In this document: piece by piece, positions 1-8,207 of the stretch
Numbering within the stretch: position 1 is the first letter of the stretch
Layout: each line of letters opens with the position of its first letter
NCBI RefSeq assembly: GCF_029428875.1
Contig: NZ_JAJSOO010000001.1
Location: 2,418,001-2,482,000 of the forward strand
Direction of reading: 5' to 3'
Length of the DNA stretch: 64,000 nucleotides
From: Streptomyces sp. JH34
Lineage (GTDB): Bacteria > Actinomycetota > Actinomycetes > Streptomycetales > Streptomycetaceae
The notes under the pieces: generated by a model
Told to the model about the DNA's origin: nothing
Database searches by the model: none
What the model saw: the letters and a program-made list of their open reading frames with translations, nothing else
Program-made: the position numbers and the translations under genes

Positions 1-2
1 GC

Positions 3-863
3 GACAAAGAGGACCTGCGCGGCCTGCTGAATGCCGGGCACCAGCGCAACCGGCCCGCCTGGCGGATCTCCGGGCCGGAGCACAAGCCGACCGCATTCCC
101 CACCTTCGCGATGGCGGCGCTGGCCGGTATCGGTGACCTGCCGGACACGATCATGGACCGGGCAATCGTCATCCGCATGCAGAAGCGCAAGCCGGGCGAG
201 CGGATCACCCCGTTCCGATCGCGGTACTCCGTACCGGAACTGCACGCGCTTCGCGACCGGCTGGCCGACTGGCTGGTCCCGCAGCGCGGCACCGTCGCGG
301 GCGCGGTGCCGAAGATGCCCGTCGAGGACCGCGCCGCCGACACATGGGAGCCGCTCGTCATCGTCGCCGACCTCGCCGGCGGGCACTGGCCCGCGCGGGC
401 ACGTGCCGCCTGTCTGGCGATGACGCGCAACGAGGTGGTCCAGGACGGGCAGACGACGCTGAAGACACGGCTGCTGCGTGACATCCGCCGCGTCTTCGAC
501 CAGGAGGCCGGCAAGGAGGCCATGCGCAGCCAGGACCTGCTCGCGGTCCTCATCCAGGACGCCGAGGCCCCGTGGGCGGAGTACGGCACGAAGGGGCTGA
601 ACGCCTACCACCTGGCGAATCTGCTGCGCGACTTCGGTATCAGCCCGGCCAACTACCGATTCGAGAACGGCAGGCAGGCCAAGGCGTACGCCCGCAACCA
701 GTTTGTGGACGCATGGGCCCGCTACTGCCCCGACCCCGCCCTGTCGGCACCCACCGCCGAGGTCCCGGCACATCCGACCCGGGGCAGGCCGCCCGCCCCT
801 CCGTCCGGGACGCTGCCCACCGGCCCGCCGGGAGGGCCCGCAGGCCCCAGGCCCACTCGCTGA
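3..863 (+). CDS. DUF3631 domain protein, 5' end outside the window
   Basis: The frame is open from the first bases and ends at TGA 861-863, so only the C-terminal 286 residues are present. The stretch from AGHQRN through TFAMAALAGIGDLPDTI and RAIVIRM matches the conserved core of DUF3631, a helicase/primase-associated domain common on Streptomyces integrative elements and phages. The tail is proline and glycine rich and probably disordered. It precedes a mobilisation pair by 180 bp, so a role in element replication is likely. The exact reaction is not known to me. Confidence 0.8.
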   Translation, partial: DKEDLRGLLNAGHQRNRPAWRISGPEHKPTAFPTFAMAALAGIGDLPDTIMDRAIVIRMQKRKPGERITPFRSRYSVPELHALRDRLADWLVPQRGTVAGAVPKMPVEDRAADTWEPLVIVADLAGGHWPARARAACLAMTRNEVVQDGQTTLKTRLLRDIRRVFDQEAGKEAMRSQDLLAVLIQDAEAPWAEYGTKGLNAYHLANLLRDFGISPANYRFENGRQAKAYARNQFVDAWARYCPDPALSAPTAEVPAHPTRGRPPAPPSGTLPTGPPGGPAGPRPTR

Positions 864-1043
864 CACCAGGTCCGCATCAATCCGTCGCATCCGTCCCCGC
901 GCAGGTCAGCGCGGGGACGGATCTCCTCGGCGTTACGGATCACTCCGTACCTGCCTCCGTCTCCGTACCTGTGCTGACCAGCCACGCGACGGATGCGACG
1001 GATGCGACGACGGGCCACCCCACACGACTGACGGAGCACCACC

Positions 1044-1748
1044 ATGCCCGAACCGAACGCCGACGACCCCACCCCCCGCCGCCGCAGGAAGTTGTTCAGG
1101 CTCACCCGACGACCAGCAGCAAGCTGGAGCGAACGAGCCTCTAACGAGGCTTCGTCCGCGCTTGCCCCCGCCTCAGGGATGGCGGAGGACAAGGCCGAGC
1201 GCCAGGGGGCGCCCGAGCCGAAGGAGGGGGTGGCCGAGGACTCCGGCCGGCCCGCAGCCGACTCCGCTCCCAGCAGTACGCCGGCCGATGCCCCACCGCT
1301 CGTCGAGCAGCCCTCCTGGCGGGACCTCGACGCCCCCGCCCTGCCCGCGCAGATGAACCGCAAGCGCACCGTAGAGAAGCGCGACCAGGAGAAAACCATC
1401 CGCTTCACGCGCACCGCGGTCCAGGTGATCAGCGCCGCCGCTCACCAGCGCGGTCAGAGGTTCGCCGGATTCGTCGGGGACGCAGCCCTGGCCGTTGCGG
1501 TGGGCAAGGCGGGGCTGGTCGGCAGTCCGGAAGACGATCCACTGCGCCCGCTGATCGAGGCCGTCGAGGCGCACACGGTCGCCCTGAACCGCATCGGCGG
1601 CAACCTCAACCAGATCACCGCAGCCATCAACCGAGGAACCGTGCCCGAGCGCGCCGAGACGGTTCTCGACCACGTCGAGCAAGCAGCACAGAACAGCTTC
1701 CACCTCATCGACCAGCTCCTCGCGAACGGCACGACCCATGGTTCCTGA
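1044..1748 (+). CDS. MobC-like relaxosome accessory protein
   Basis: This 234-residue protein has a long acidic, low-complexity N-terminal half (residues 1-110). The C-terminal half carries KTIRFTRTAVQVISAAA and then LNRIGGNLNQITAAIN, the signature of MobC-type mobilisation proteins, which bind oriT and help the relaxase. The 3' end overlaps the relaxase start by 11 nt, implying translational coupling. The long disordered N-terminus is unusual. The conserved part might start at a later internal codon, but the ATG at 1044 keeps the whole open frame. Confidence 0.75.
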   Translation: MPEPNADDPTPRRRRKLFRLTRRPAASWSERASNEASSALAPASGMAEDKAERQGAPEPKEGVAEDSGRPAADSAPSSTPADAPPLVEQPSWRDLDAPALPAQMNRKRTVEKRDQEKTIRFTRTAVQVISAAAHQRGQRFAGFVGDAALAVAVGKAGLVGSPEDDPLRPLIEAVEAHTVALNRIGGNLNQITAAINRGTVPERAETVLDHVEQAAQNSFHLIDQLLANGTTHGS

Positions 1749-3435
1749 CGTCTCCACCGGCTCCGACAGCCGCGGACTGATCGCCTATCTCTTCGGCCCC
1801 GGCCGCCGCGACGAGCACACCAACCCCCACATCGTCGCCGCATGGGACATGAACGGCGCCCCGGACCCCGGCCGCGACCCGGCAGCCACCTACTCCCAGC
1901 TCGCCAGGCGACTCGACCACCACGTCGACCTGCGCACCCGCGAGCTGGGCGGCAAGAAGCCACCGCAGCACGTCTGGCACTGCCCGGTCCGCACCGCGCC
2001 CGGCGACCGCTACCTCACCGACACCGAGTGGGCCGAGGTCGCCCGCCGCGTCGTGCACGCCACGGGCATCGCCCCCGACGGCGACGAGAGGGCCTGCCGA
2101 TGGATCGCGGTCCGTCACGCCGACGACCACATCCACATCATGGCCACCACCGTCCGCGCCGACGGACGCCGCCCACGCACCCACCAGGACGGCCGACTGG
2201 CACAAGCGGAGTGCCGCAGGATCGAAGCCGAGTTCGGCCTGCGCCGCCTGAAGTCCGGCGACCTCACAGCCCCCCGAACCCCCACCGGCGCCGAACGCGC
2301 CAAGGCCGAGCGCCAGGGCCAGACCGTGACAGCACGGCACTGGCTGCGCGAGCGGGCGTACGCGGTCGCCGCCGCCGTACACACCGAGGCCGACTACTTC
2401 ACCGTGCTGCAGTCCCTCGGCATCAAGGTCAAGACACGCCTCGGCCCCGAGAGCGGCGACGTGATCGGCTACAGCCTCGCCGCACCCGGCGACACCAACA
2501 GCGCCGGCGAACCCATCTGGTACGGCGGCTCGAAACTCGCCCCCGACCTCTCCATCAACCGCCTCCGCGAACGCCTCCCCGACCAGGAGGTAACCGACCG
2601 CCCCAGGTTCGCGGCAGATCCCGCAGAGCCGTGGCAGCACACCATCACCGCGATTCAGACGGCGCACTTCGCCCTCGACTCCGACGACCATGCCGCCGCC
2701 CAGGCCCACCTCGCCGCCTTCGGCGACGCCCTCTACAACATCGCCAGCGCTACGCCAGGCCCGCACCGGGCAGAGCTGCGCGCAGCAGCCATGTCGTTCA
2801 ACCGCGCCCGCCGATCGACCACCCGCGCGGACCACCAAGCCGCCAGTGCCCTGCGCCAAGCCGCCAAGGAACTCGCCTACGCCTCCAACGAGCCCGGAGG
2901 ACTCGCCATCGCACTGCTCTTCGCCACCGTGCACCTGACCCGCGCCGCCGCCAGGTGGCACGAGCAGCGAGGCCACGAACAGCAGGCCGCAGCAGCCGAC
3001 GAAGCCTTCCACCACCTGCAGGCCGGCTACCAGCAGGCCGCCGCACCCGTCCTGACAAGCCTGACCCGCCGCGCCCCACGAGCTGAGACCGCCCGCCGCT
3101 TCGAGCAAGACCTCCGCGCGGCCTTTCCCGACCACGCCGACCGGATCCTCGCCGACCCCACTTGGACCGCTCTGACCACAACTCTCGCCCACGCCGAGAC
3201 CACCGGCCACAACCCCCGGCGTCTCCTGGCTGAGCTGGGTACCCAGCAGGAACTCGACAGTGCCGAGCACCCCGCCGAGGTGCTCAACTGGCACGTCTAC
3301 GCTCAGCCGAACAAGCTGGTTCAGGCGGCGCGCAGGCGAAACACCTTCAACGGCCCATCGTCCATGTCCACCGCCCCAAACCTTCCGGCCACACCAGTGT
3401 CCATGAGGCCCCAAGAGCGCGGCCGGCGCCGCTGA
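1738..3435 (+). CDS. Relaxase / mobilisation nuclease
   Basis: This 565-residue protein has the metal-binding histidine cluster HADDHIH at residues 127-133 after a beta strand, as in MOB-family relaxases that nick oriT and carry the strand into the recipient. Y17 in the N-terminal LIAYLFG is a candidate nucleophile. Residues 170-300 look like the rest of the nuclease domain. The C-terminal 260 residues are alanine-rich helices without a recognisable helicase or primase. It overlaps the MobC-like gene and no type IV coupling gene is visible, so the element may be mobilisable rather than self-transmissible. Confidence 0.82.
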   Translation: MVPDVSTGSDSRGLIAYLFGPGRRDEHTNPHIVAAWDMNGAPDPGRDPAATYSQLARRLDHHVDLRTRELGGKKPPQHVWHCPVRTAPGDRYLTDTEWAEVARRVVHATGIAPDGDERACRWIAVRHADDHIHIMATTVRADGRRPRTHQDGRLAQAECRRIEAEFGLRRLKSGDLTAPRTPTGAERAKAERQGQTVTARHWLRERAYAVAAAVHTEADYFTVLQSLGIKVKTRLGPESGDVIGYSLAAPGDTNSAGEPIWYGGSKLAPDLSINRLRERLPDQEVTDRPRFAADPAEPWQHTITAIQTAHFALDSDDHAAAQAHLAAFGDALYNIASATPGPHRAELRAAAMSFNRARRSTTRADHQAASALRQAAKELAYASNEPGGLAIALLFATVHLTRAAARWHEQRGHEQQAAAADEAFHHLQAGYQQAAAPVLTSLTRRAPRAETARRFEQDLRAAFPDHADRILADPTWTALTTTLAHAETTGHNPRRLLAELGTQQELDSAEHPAEVLNWHVYAQPNKLVQAARRRNTFNGPSSMSTAPNLPATPVSMRPQERGRRR

Positions 3436-3466
3436 CGGCCTGGTCAAATGCTCTCGCCATCCCGTT

Positions 3467-4894
3467 CTAGGCGTAGTTCCACTCTTCACTGGGCAGCGAG
3501 TGCCACAGATCGAGCCAGTCATGGAGCAGGAAGAGCGGTCGGGTCAGGACGATGTCGCCAGCACGTTGGGATCGGATTGCGAGGCCGAGGTCGACGAAGA
3601 CCGGATCGGCGGCTGGACTGTACGTCAGGCTGCCGGACTGCAGTGTCGTGCGGTGGACGAGCCAGTCCTCCACCTGGGAAGGCGCGCAGCCGGTCAGCGG
3701 GGCTGCCTCCAGTCTCACTTGGGGGCCGGTGAGGGCGTTCACGGCGACACACCCCAGGCGGCCTTCCTCGAAGAGGGCCCTGATCCCAATCTCGGCGAAA
3801 TCGACGTAGTTGAGCTGTTGGCCATCGCCGTGAGCGAAGTAGGACGAGACGGCCGGTCCTTCACTGAGAGCATGGGTGATCTCCTCCAGTGTCATCCCGA
3901 AGTGCAGAGGGCCGACTCCTACGTACGGCGTGAACGTCCACTCGGCGCGCTCCTCCTGCCTGGCGATTCGCCACGGGCCTTGGTACCCCGCCCCGCTCCC
4001 TGGGGCGGGTACCGGCGGTTCGGGTGCTGGTTCCGGCGGGGCCGCATGTGTGGGCGCGGGCGGGTCCTCACGTCGGCGGCCGCGTTGTTCCGGAGCCGCG
4101 GTGTCCTCCGGCTGCGCTTCCAGCCAGCGGATCGCCTGCTCCTGGCCCTCCCCGAACGGGTCGTCCGCCAGAGCGTGTGCCCGGTCCAGGGCTGCGCGGT
4201 GTTCCTCCTCTGCGGCGACAAGACCAGTGACGCTCTCGCCCCAGGCCGCCAAGCGCTCCCGGGCGATCCACCGGTAGTACGAGTCTGCGCTCACGGCAAG
4301 GACCGCACGAACGGCAGGTGCGTACCGGGGGACGGACGAGACGAGGCAGGGGTCGGCCAGGAGCAGGGCGGTGGCCGCGAGCGCGGCCTCCCTCACCAGT
4401 GGATCATCGGCGTCGCAGAAATCCGCGATGCAGTCGTGGAGCACCGGCCGTGCCGCACGGGCAGCGGCCAGATCCCGCGCCGCCCCGACACCGTGCTCGA
4501 TGTCCAGTCGGGCAATGTCGGCGAACGAAGCCAGCCAGTTCAGCAGTTCGGCGCGGAGCGGCCGCCGGCCGGCCCTGCGCTCCCACCGGTCTTCGGCGAG
4601 GGTGCGCGGATCGTCGAGAAGACGAGCGAGGACCAAGGCCGCCGGGGCGGTCGCCGGAAACACCCGCGCCTGATGGAGGAGTAGCCGGTACAGATCCCCG
4701 ACCGCCCGCACCCGGTGGGCCGGGTCGGCGGCGAGCACCGCGCCGAGGATGTCCGGGGTGTCGGGCACATCGTGCCGGCCCGTGCAGAAGTGCGGCAGCT
4801 CCTCCCAGGCGGTGCCTGTGAGTTCGGCCTGCGCTGCGGGTGGGAGGGAGTCTGCGGGACCATCAGGAAGGTCCGGGGTTGATTCGTTGATCAC
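3467..4894 (-). CDS. Hypothetical protein, HEAT-like N-terminus and immunity-like C-terminus
   Basis: I do not recognise a named family. Residues 60-250 are alanine- and leucine-rich helices resembling HEAT-type repeats. A proline-rich linker follows, then a compact C-terminal domain starting near [14 protein letters not shown] that resembles beta-rich domains found in Streptomyces immunity-like proteins. The open frame extends upstream to ATG 4963, but the GTG at 4894 removes 23 poorly structured residues and is used here. It converges on the relaxase gene with only about 30 bp between. Cargo of the mobile element is the likeliest role. Confidence 0.6.
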   Translation of the reverse strand: MINESTPDLPDGPADSLPPAAQAELTGTAWEELPHFCTGRHDVPDTPDILGAVLAADPAHRVRAVGDLYRLLLHQARVFPATAPAALVLARLLDDPRTLAEDRWERRAGRRPLRAELLNWLASFADIARLDIEHGVGAARDLAAARAARPVLHDCIADFCDADDPLVREAALAATALLLADPCLVSSVPRYAPAVRAVLAVSADSYYRWIARERLAAWGESVTGLVAAEEEHRAALDRAHALADDPFGEGQEQAIRWLEAQPEDTAAPEQRGRRREDPPAPTHAAPPEPAPEPPVPAPGSGAGYQGPWRIARQEERAEWTFTPYVGVGPLHFGMTLEEITHALSEGPAVSSYFAHGDGQQLNYVDFAEIGIRALFEEGRLGCVAVNALTGPQVRLEAAPLTGCAPSQVEDWLVHRTTLQSGSLTYSPAADPVFVDLGLAIRSQRAGDIVLTRPLFLLHDWLDLWHSLPSEEWNYA

Positions 4895-5017
4895 GGTCGC
4901 AGTGTTCCAGCCGCCTCCGACATCAGCGGTGCCGATACCTGCCACAGACCACAGACGGCTCAAGCTTGAGCAACACTCTGATGCCCTCGCTGCTCATGGC
5001 AACAAGGGCGCCAGCCC

Positions 5018-5564
5018 TCATGCGGCGTGGGCTGTGGGTAACCGCGAAACCCACGTCCTGAGTTCGGTCAGGTGCTCGGGCTGCAGCGCGAGGTGTGGGT
5101 CTGGCTGAACGAGGAGGGTCGGCGTTCCCCTGGCTGTGCGCTCTGCCGCCCATGCGTGGTCGAGGCTGGTGAAGTCGTCGTCGATCCAGACGGCGGGGGC
5201 GTCTGCCAGCCAGTCGTTGACGTGGTCACGTTTCCAGAGGTAGCCGTCGGGGTGGCTGGTGGTGATCTGGGGGCGAGGCAGGTCGAGGTGAGGGAAGTCG
5301 GGCAGCCCCAGGAGAGGGCCGATGATCGTGGTGGCGTCCTTGCGCCAGCTCGTGCACCACACGGGGGGTGACGATCCCGCTGGTCAGGAGGTCGGCGATA
5401 ATGCCGCCCTGACTCGGGTCGAGCCAGATGGGCACGGGGTCGTCGGGGCGCCGGCCGGTAGGCAGGACGGTGTGACGGACGTGGGTGGGCGGGGTGCTCC
5501 CGTCGGCGGCCGGGAACGGTATGAGGACGCCGTCGATGTCGAGAAGCAGGTAGGGCAGGGTCAT
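5018..5564 (-). pseudogene. HAD-like hydrolase, frameshifted
   Basis: The first part (5564 down to about 5370) begins MTLPYLLLDIDGVLIPF, with the HAD motif I DxDGV. The rest continues in another frame as CTSWRKDATTIIGPLLGLP and ends with WIDDDFT and [11 protein letters not shown]. The frame changes at a run of six cytosines on the coding strand (5363-5368). Removing one base would give VTPVWCTSWRKDA and an intact protein of about 180 residues. So this is either a recent frameshift or a sequencing error. It lies 15 bp downstream of the methyltransferase gene, as the last gene of that operon. Confidence 0.75.
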
Positions 5565-5579
5565 CGGTGCCTCCGTCGG

Positions 5580-6272
5580 TCAGCGTTTACGGGCGGTGAT
5601 CAGGAGGGTGGTGGGCCACGGGTCACGGCGCGGGTGCCGCAGCTCCACCGCCGAGGTGATGCCCAGGCCGGTCCGGGAGAGGTGGGCTCCCCAGCGGCGG
5701 GCGTCGAACTCCCATCGAGTGAGGGGAAGTCGGGTGCGGTCGGGCATGGTGACGTAGTCCTCGCGCGGACGGTCGTCCGTGGATGGATGTCTTCCGGCCC
5801 GTGCCGGGTGAGGGACGGAGAAGGCCAGGACACCGCCCGGTTTCAGGCGTCGGGAAATGGCGGCGAGGAGGAGCTCGGGGGCGACGAGGCCGACGGCGCC
5901 GAAGACGGAGTAGATCGTGTCGAAGGTCTGGCCGGTGGCCTGAAGGTGGTGCAGTGCGTGGCCGGCGGCGAACGTGGCGCCGTCGATGTGGCCGTAGTGG
6001 GAGCGGGCCCGGCGTACCTGGAGGCCGACCAGGTCTACGCCGGTGACGCGGGCCTGGTGATGCTTCGCGATGTGGGCCACGTTGTGGCCGGGGCCGCAGC
6101 CCAGCTCCAGGACGCGTTTGCCGCACAGGTCCCGGCCCAGGATCTCGGCGCCGGGACCGATGCCCGCGTGGGTGCTCCATTCCATCCGGGCCGGCGCGGT
6201 GAGGGCGTGCGCGGGGGCGGCGGCTGTGCGCTGGGCTGCGTGGGCGTACCAGGGGGAGACCTGGGCGAGCAC
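5580..6272 (-). CDS. Class I SAM-dependent methyltransferase
   Basis: This 230-residue protein has the glycine-rich SAM motif VLELGCGPGHNVAHIA followed by VTGVDLVGLQ, where the Asp binds the SAM ribose. It resembles small-molecule methyltransferases, and no substrate can be inferred. The GTG start at 6272 follows directly on the TAG stop of the phosphotransferase gene with no base between, so translation is probably coupled. It forms an operon with the upstream kinase-like gene and the downstream HAD gene. Confidence 0.8.
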   Translation of the reverse strand: MLAQVSPWYAHAAQRTAAAPAHALTAPARMEWSTHAGIGPGAEILGRDLCGKRVLELGCGPGHNVAHIAKHHQARVTGVDLVGLQVRRARSHYGHIDGATFAAGHALHHLQATGQTFDTIYSVFGAVGLVAPELLLAAISRRLKPGGVLAFSVPHPARAGRHPSTDDRPREDYVTMPDRTRLPLTRWEFDARRWGAHLSRTGLGITSAVELRHPRRDPWPTTLLITARKR

Positions 6273-7184
6273 CTAGACCTCCAGGAGTTGGACCACGTCG
6301 TTCAGGTGGCGGCGGACGACGGGGATGTAGGCGGGGTCCTTGGCCGGGTCGTTGATCCAGCGGATGGCCTGCTCCATGAACCACTCCACGGCCCACATGC
6401 GGTGCCAGCCCAGGGCCCATGCCTCTGCGGCGAGGCCGCCCCGCGCGGCGAGGGCGTCTTCATGACCGCCTGCGGTGACGTACTGCTCCAGGAACACCCG
6501 CATGCGGAAAGGGCTCGGTACGTCGGTGGTGCCGTGGTAGGAGGCGAGGTCGATCAGGCCGGGTCCGGTGAAGGCGCGTGCGAAGTCGAGGAGGTGCCAG
6601 CCGTTCTCCCCGATGTGGACGCTCGTGGGGTGGAACTCGGAGTGGACCCAGCCGAACGGGTCGAGTGTCGCCCCCTGGACACGGGTCTCGGCAGCGGCGG
6701 AGATCTTCCCCAGCGCGGTCTCGATGTCGTCGCAGTCCGTCCATCGGTCGGCTTTTCGCAGCCGCTGGAGGTGATCGAGGGCTCGGCCGGGCAGGGCTGC
6801 GAGGCCGGCACCGTCGAGGAGGGGCAGACCGCCCGCCGGGCGGGCGGCATGGAGCATGACGGCGGCGGCGACGCCGTCGAGGTCGTCTGCGTCCCGTACG
6901 GGGGTGCCGAGGTCGTCCATGAGCATCCCGAGCCACTTGTCCTGCATGGCGGTGGCGTGGAGGGCGGGGACCGGGAGCCCGCGCTGGTGGGCCGCCCGCA
7001 GGGCCTGGGCCTCGCGGTCGAATGGCTCCTTGGCGTACTTGAAAACAGCTGTGGTGCTGTCGGGGAAGGTGACGCGTTCGACGCCGGACATGCCCCAGAC
7101 GCGAATCTCGGTACGTTCGGGGAGGGGCTTGCCGACGAGGGTGCATAGGTCGTACAGCAGGGTGGCGGACAGGCTCTGGGCCAT
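6273..7184 (-). CDS. Aminoglycoside phosphotransferase-family kinase
   Basis: This 303-residue protein has an APH/choline-kinase fold. It carries a variant of the catalytic loop, HSEFHPTS in place of HGDxHxxN, and a LLDFARAF segment in place of the metal-binding DFD/DWE motif. The usual catalytic Asp of HGD is Glu here, so activity may be altered. Substrate is unknown; antibiotics, sugars or nucleosides are all possible. It heads a three-gene minus-strand operon with the methyltransferase and HAD genes and follows a strong hairpin at 7207-7248, so it probably has its own promoter or receives read-through. Confidence 0.75.
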   Translation of the reverse strand: MAQSLSATLLYDLCTLVGKPLPERTEIRVWGMSGVERVTFPDSTTAVFKYAKEPFDREAQALRAAHQRGLPVPALHATAMQDKWLGMLMDDLGTPVRDADDLDGVAAAVMLHAARPAGGLPLLDGAGLAALPGRALDHLQRLRKADRWTDCDDIETALGKISAAAETRVQGATLDPFGWVHSEFHPTSVHIGENGWHLLDFARAFTGPGLIDLASYHGTTDVPSPFRMRVFLEQYVTAGGHEDALAARGGLAAEAWALGWHRMWAVEWFMEQAIRWINDPAKDPAYIPVVRRHLNDVVQLLEV

Positions 7185-7206
7185 GGGGGTCTCCAGGGGA
7201 CTGGTG

Positions 7207-7248
7207 GGCTCCGGGGCGGGCGCGCGCGAGCTGGCCCGCCCCGGAGCC
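7207..7248 (-). terminator. Hairpin between the 193-aa gene and the phosphotransferase operon
   Basis: A perfect 15-bp inverted repeat (7207-7221 with 7234-7248) has a 12-nt loop. It lies just after the stop of the 7264-7842 gene on the minus strand. No T run follows, as is common in Streptomyces. Confidence 0.65.
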
Positions 7249-7263
7249 GTACTGGGGGCGGGG

Positions 7264-7842
7264 TTACTCGGCTGCGGTCACGCGGTGGGCGTAGACCTGC
7301 TCGATCCAGCCCGCCTTGAACGCGGCGAGGTCGTCACGGAAGTTGGCCATCGAGGCACCGTAGGGTGCGACGACGCCGCCGGACTGGTCCGGCACGGACT
7401 GGCATCCGTGTACGAGCCTGCCGCCGAGCGCGGTGTGGGCCTTGATCGACTCGATCCGGCGGTGTTCGTTGAACCAGCCGCCGTGGTAGACCTCGTCGAG
7501 CATCCCGCCCGTCTCGTCGTCCAGGTCGAAGACGACGGAGGTGGCGGCGGGGAAGAACCAGCACGGGCCGACGTTGGAGATGTGCCCGTCCAGCTCCACC
7601 TTGTTGAGCGCCATCAACGTGGCCGCCTCGCGCAGCATGCGCAGATGATCGGCAGTGATCTGCGGCAGGCCGAGGCCGGCCAGGTGCTCCTCGCGGAAGA
7701 GGTACGAGTACACCCCGTACGCCGTCGCCAGCACGCGGGCCGCGTCCGAGGTGGACTCGCCGTGGTTCTTGATGAAGTCGAGCGCGAGCTGCTCGACCGC
7801 GCTCTCGGTCGTCTCATCCACGTCCAGGAGCTGGGCCTTCAC
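7264..7842 (-). CDS. Conserved-looking hypothetical protein, unknown family
   Basis: A protein of about 192 residues that I do not recognise. It looks soluble and mixed alpha/beta, without signal peptide or membrane segment. Notable stretches are GPCWFFPAATSVVFDLDDE and GGWFNEHRRIESIKAHT, whose charged and aromatic residues could form an active site. The start is either TTG 7845 or GTG 7842, and both lie a few bases after the stop of the 54-aa gene, so the pair is probably translationally coupled. Coding bias is normal for Streptomyces. Confidence 0.6.
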   Translation of the reverse strand: MKAQLLDVDETTESAVEQLALDFIKNHGESTSDAARVLATAYGVYSYLFREEHLAGLGLPQITADHLRMLREAATLMALNKVELDGHISNVGPCWFFPAATSVVFDLDDETGGMLDEVYHGGWFNEHRRIESIKAHTALGGRLVHGCQSVPDQSGGVVAPYGASMANFRDDLAAFKAGWIEQVYAHRVTAAE

Positions 7843-7848
7843 CAACTT

Positions 7849-8013
7849 TCAGTCGGCGACGAGCCAGGTGCTGGACTCGAAGCGGAAGAAGTACTCGGCC
7901 GGGTCGATGGTGATGCGCCGGCCGTCCACCTGGATGCCGGGCAGGCGGTTCCAGCGCGGGTCGAAGGCGTCGGGCAGCTCGACCGTGATGGTCGCGGTGT
8001 CGATGGTGGTCAC
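7849..8013 (-). CDS. Small 54-aa protein of unknown function
   Basis: The open frame extends to 8217, but the GTG at 8013 is preceded by a GGAG ribosome-binding site at good spacing. The product is 54 residues: an N-terminal half rich in T, I and D, then GIQVDGRRITIDPAEYFFRF and a short tail ending WLVAD. It is the first gene of the minus-strand group, divergent from the XRE regulator, and sits 4-7 nt before the next gene. It could be a small accessory subunit or, less likely, a peptide precursor. No family recognised. Confidence 0.55.
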   Translation of the reverse strand: MTTIDTATITVELPDAFDPRWNRLPGIQVDGRRITIDPAEYFFRFESSTWLVAD

Positions 8014-8164
8014 CGTGTCTCCGTCTCTGATCGTCCGGGCCGGGGCACAGGAATGCCCGAGCCCGTTGGGGCGTACGGAACTTGGGGGCCGCCCGGCCCG
8101 AGAGTGGGGCGGCTGTCGATAAGTGAACCGTCCGCTACGCAGAGTGGGTACGGTGTGACCGAGG

Positions 8165-8190
8165 TCAAGCGGTATACACGGTTTACGGAT
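8165..8190. promoter_or_regulatory. Candidate operator/promoter between divergent genes
   Basis: Two direct repeats, CGGTATAC (8170-8177) and CGGTTTAC (8179-8186), lie 22 bp before the XRE regulator start. TATACA inside the first copy could serve as a -10 box. The position suits autoregulation by the adjacent HTH protein. This is inference from position and repetition only. Confidence 0.35.
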
Positions 8191-8207
8191 CCGGAGCGGG
8201 GGCGATC

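Noticed and set aside
1705..3522. 605-codon minus-strand ORF opposite the relaxase
   Set aside because: It mirrors the relaxase gene, lacks any domain and owes its length to high GC; the relaxase has clear catalytic histidines.
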